DNA from: Phoronis pallida | Lineage: Eukaryota; Phoronida; Phoronidae | Length of the DNA stretch: 10,092 nt | Assembly (NCBI GenBank): GCA_028565715.1 | Contig: JAOXYC010252787.1 | Location: 1 to 10,092, forward strand | Reading direction: 5' to 3' | Part shown: positions 7,649-10,092 of the stretch, piece by piece | Numbering within the stretch: position 1 is the stretch's first letter | Layout: every line of letters begins with the position of its first letter | Program-made: the position numbers and the translations under genes | Notes under the pieces: generated by a model | The model's input: only the letters and a program-made list of their open reading frames with translations | The model's database searches: none | Told to the model about the DNA's origin: nothing

Positions 7649-8286
7649 GTAAGCAATTAGCTATTTTTATTTTATTATTTCAATGATGCTTTATTGTCTT
7701 CAATTATTGAATAATGTGAACTGTCAATATTTTTCTTAATAATTGGATTTAATGAAAAGTGATTTGGATTGTGGTTGATTTGATTTTTTTGTCGGTATAC
7801 AATCCAGTTTTATAGGCGTTTACGGAAAGAGAGATTGCGCATAAAAACATTTGCATGCCACCAACTAATCAATTCATACAGAATACTGCCAGAACCAGGA
7901 TGAGATAGGAATTCTGTTTCCCACGTTTGGATCAATGACAAAAATCATTATTTTGTTGTCACTGAATCAAAAGCTTGAATGTATGATTTGTAATTTTATT
8001 AATAGTGGTGAGTGAGATTGCAAGGATTGTAATTATTTTCGTCTTCTATTAAAAACAATATTTTACCAGCTATAGTTGGGAATAAGGGTTAAATTGATTT
8101 TTGATTGTTTGTTGCCATGTAGTAAAACGGGGCTGCAACTATCAACTGTTTTATCTAATGTTTGTTGATTGGTGGAATAATTGTTGTTGAATGAGTATTG
8201 TTGAAATTGTAAATACCTGACCCCGGCTACCTGGCAATGACAACATACTGGTACCTGTATTTATCCATTAGTATTATGAGTTACTC
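7649..8286. other. Intron DNA, nothing firmly recognised
   Basis: First part of the 1.9-kb intron between exons 4 and 5. A small dyad, TGACAAAAAT with ATTTTGTTGTCA, lies near 7937-7962. I checked an apparently denser stretch around 7850-7920 on the minus strand and saw no phosphatase-like or other known sequence. Confidence 0.5.
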
Positions 8287-8967
8287 TCAAACAACCACTG
8301 CAGTTTCCTAGTAAGATCAAACAACTGCTGCAGTTACGTTGTAAGTTAATTTTGTAGTTGGGTAAACATTGTGGTACGCGGCAGTTTCGTTGTAAGTTTT
8401 CTAGTTTGATCAAACAACTGCTGCAGTTTCGTAGTAAATTAATTTTGTAGTTTGGTCAAACAGTGTGGTGTTGCAGTTTTATTGTAAGTTTCTAGTTTGA
8501 TCAAACAACTGCTGCCTTTTCGTTGTAAGTTTCCAAGTTTCATCAAACAACTGATGCAGTTACGTTGTAAGTTAATTTTGTAGTTTGGTAAAACATAGTG
8601 GTGCTGCAGTTTCGTTGTAAATTTTTCAAGTTTTATCAAACAACTGTTGCAGTTTTGTTGGAAGTTAATTTTGTAGTTGGGTAAAACATTGTGTAATGTG
8701 CCTCAGTTTTGTGGTAAGTTTTCTAGTTTGATCAAACAACTGTTGCAGTTTTGTTGTAAGTTAATTTTGTAGTTACATCAAACATTGTGGGGCTGCAGTT
8801 TCGTTGTAAGTTTTCTAGTTTAATCAAACAACTGCATGTTGCAGTTTCGTTAAAAGTTAATTTTACAGTTGGGTAAAACATTGTGTCGTGCCGCAGGTTC
8901 GTTAAAAGTTTTGTAGTTTGATCAAACAACTGTTGCAGTTACGTTGTAAGTTATGTAATTTGATCAG
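8287..8967. repeat. Intronic tandem array of ~46-bp units arranged as ~93-bp dimers
   Basis: The motif TCAAACAACTG recurs at 8317, 8410, 8501, 8543, 8636, 8732, 8824 and 8922, with steps of 93, 91, 42, 93, 96, 92 and 98. Between them lies a sister unit starting GGTAAAACATTGTGG (about 8362, 8456, 8588, 8680, 8776, 8872). Both types share CTGCAGTTTCGTTGTAAGTT. The basic unit is thus about 46 bases and the main period is a dimer of two diverged versions, with one half-unit lost between 8501 and 8543. A partial unit is present at 8287. The 12-base palindrome GTTTGATCAAAC is intact at 8404, 8495, 8726 and 8916 and mutated in the other copies. Minus-strand open frames over it (8439-8639, 8732-8929) are repeat read-through. 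It lies inside the intron before exon 5. Confidence 0.93.
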
Positions 8968-9591
8968 TTCCACTTATGACTTGTATGAGTTAATATGCAT
9001 TTTAAATGACAATGTTCAGTTCTGTAAATTGTGATCATGTACTGGAAAAGTTCAATTGTGCATTACATCTTGTGATTCATTATTTAATTTTGAATTGCAA
9101 AAATATTGATTTTTGAAAAAATCACAGTTGAACGATCACAGTTAGAATTTGTGTGGTGACCGTTTGAAAGGAAAAGTAAAGTATCGGATTAGTGCCAGGA
9201 TATCCTGCACAGAGAAGGTGTAATCGTCATTTTATCAAACACTTCAATAAAAAAGATGGAAAAAACTATTTCCCCACTTTTAAGTTGGGAAATGGATTGG
9301 CTTTTAAATCCAGTGCATAATACTGTAGTCATTTGGATCAGCTGCTTTAAATCTTAAGTGCATTTAACTATTCCGTAATCATTCTTATATCTGCACATGC
9401 TCCAATTAAGGTATACTTCCGTTTTTGCAGACTTAATTGTCTCAAATGCTTGGCAATAAGAATGAATGCATAAGTATTGTTTTTTGCGAAATACTAAATG
9501 GGAAAAAAGTTTTTAAAAAACTTGTGTTGTCTGAAAGAGATAATTGTTGTTTTTCTATAAGTTTTTCATCTTGTGTTTTATTTGTATTTAG
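8968..9591. other. Intron DNA, nothing recognised
   Basis: Remainder of the intron before exon 5, ending with the acceptor TTTATTTGTATTTAG. A near-perfect dyad, TTTCCCCACTT with AAGTTGGGAAA, lies near 9269-9292. A minus-strand acceptor-like TTCTCTGTGCAG near 9210 leads into a short frame without any recognisable protein. Confidence 0.5.
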
Positions 9592-9827
9592 GTAGCTGGG
9601 ATGTGCTGCAGCTGCAAATGGACGTAGAAAACGCAAAGTGCGAGGTGGAGGCAAAAACAAGATTGGTTGAGAAACTAAGGAACGATATGGAAATGGACAA
9701 AAATTCAGTTATGGATCATTCAGAAAGAGAGTATCGACTTCACTCCCATGAGTCTTCTCTTGTGAGAATAAGTCAGAAACTTGATTCTTTGCAACAGGAA
9801 CTGGATGTGGCCATTCAAAGACAACAG
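9592..9827 (+). CDS. Unidentified coiled-coil protein, exon 5 (78 codons), gene continues
   Basis: The exon begins after the acceptor TTTGTATTTAG. Its first two bases complete the Gly codon begun in exon 4 (GSWDVLQLQM). It ends at the donor CAG/GTAATT (9828) in phase 0, after 236 bases. The product is almost entirely charged helix: LQLQMDVENAKCEVEAKTRL, then a segment with MDHSEREYRLHSHESS, then LVRISQKLDSLQQELDVAIQ and RQQ. Hydrophobic residues recur in heptads, except for a His/Ser-rich dip around the middle that may be a break in the coil. There is no stop, so further exons lie beyond the right edge. The five exons give about 221 residues. I could not match the protein to a named family, and several centrosomal, ciliary or Golgi coiled-coil families would look alike. 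Confidence 0.87.
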
Positions 9828-10043
9828 GTAATTAAACAAATTAAAGAAACTGTTGTTAATTTTGTCCAGACAAAGGTATTGCTTCCAAAAACATTGACTA
9901 GCATATTGTATATCTAAGATATAGAGTAACGTATCTGTGCTTTGGACCCAAACTGGGTTTTTGGGGGGTTTGACAAATACTTAAGGTGGATTCTCACCAT
10001 TTCTTGAGACATCTAAGCGGCAAACGACGTTTTTAATTTACTA
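9828..10043. other. Intron start and unassigned sequence
   Basis: Intron following exon 5. Small dyads are present: ACCCAAACTGGGT near 9947 and GGTGGATTCTCACC preceded by CTTAA near 9984. The latter could be the end of another inserted element, but its partner would lie outside the window. Confidence 0.4.
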
Positions 10044-10080
10044 CTAGCTGTAACCCGCGCTTCGCGCGGGTCACAGCTAG
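10044..10080 (-). mobile_element. GC-rich hairpin, possible Helitron-type 3' terminus
   Basis: CTAGCTGT (10044-10051) and ACCCGCGC (10053-10060) pair with GCGCGGGT (10064-10071) and ACAGCTAG (10073-10080), around a TTC loop with one A/C mismatch. This gives 16 base pairs in AT-rich surroundings. Read on the minus strand it is a GC-rich hairpin, a short spacer and then CTAG followed by T. That is the layout of Helitron 3' ends (hairpin, then CTRR, inserted before T). The spacer is shorter than usual and CTAG itself is paired, so the assignment is tentative. On this reading the body of the element would extend rightward out of the window. Similar TTCG-loop palindromes are, from memory, highly repeated in several invertebrate genomes. 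Confidence 0.5.
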
Positions 10081-10092
10081 ACAGTCCGAGTG

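Noticed and set aside
8439-8929. Two minus-strand open frames with repeated peptides
   Set aside because: They are read-through of the 46-bp tandem repeat; the period is not a multiple of three and no coding signal is seen.
8287-8967. CRISPR array
   Set aside because: Copies are continuous diverged tandem units without unique spacers, in an intron of an animal gene.
9200-9240. Minus-strand acceptor-like site TTCTCTGTGCAG
   Set aside because: The following frame is short and unlike the phosphatase or any family I know; AG after a pyrimidine tract is common by chance.
9442-9660. Minus-strand open frame opposite the start of exon 5
   Set aside because: It runs through an intron and the opposite strand of a well-supported exon; no motif.

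Overview
The window looks like nuclear DNA of an animal, probably an invertebrate. It is AT-rich, has short coding exons with GT/AG splice sites separated by long introns, and is crowded with non-autonomous repeats, a dead LINE tail and tandem arrays. A GC-rich hairpin at the right edge and a tRNA-like fragment are of kinds I associate with marine invertebrates such as molluscs. That lineage guess is inference only. No operon, CRISPR array or prokaryote-type gene organisation is visible.

Two genes are supported. On the minus strand, 3167-3352 is the last coding exon of a HAD-superfamily phosphatase. It closely resembles the C-terminus of pseudouridine-5'-phosphatase (PUDP/HDHD1). On the plus strand, five exons (4221-4301, 4793-4924, 6944-7039, 7531-7648, 9592-9827) join in compatible phase into about 221 residues of a protein I cannot name. 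Its N-terminal part is Ser/Thr/Asn-rich and the rest is coiled coil. It continues past the right edge. The genes are divergent as seen here: the upstream PUDP exons must lie at higher coordinates, inside or beyond the coiled-coil gene. I see no functional link between them.

Layout: 1-1200 is a tandem array of roughly 161-bp units with an alternating (dimeric) organisation. 1200-2677 is AT-rich and mostly featureless, apart from a minus-strand tRNA-like fragment near 2118-2177. 2678-3035 is a long fold-back element bounded by TTAA. 3167-3352 is the PUDP exon. 3835-4169 is a TA-flanked inverted-repeat element. 4221-4924 holds coiled-coil exons 1 and 2. 5640-5941 is the decayed 3' end of a non-LTR retrotransposon ORF, followed by a third fold-back element (6003-6321) and a TTAT-rich tract. 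6944-7648 holds exons 3 and 4. 8287-8967 is a second tandem array (about 46-bp units, about 93-bp dimers) in the intron before exon 5. 10044-10080 is a strong hairpin like a Helitron terminus.

I did not find a convincing new biological system. The most notable things are the antisense gene arrangement, the three independent long inverted repeats, and two tandem arrays that both show dimeric organisation.
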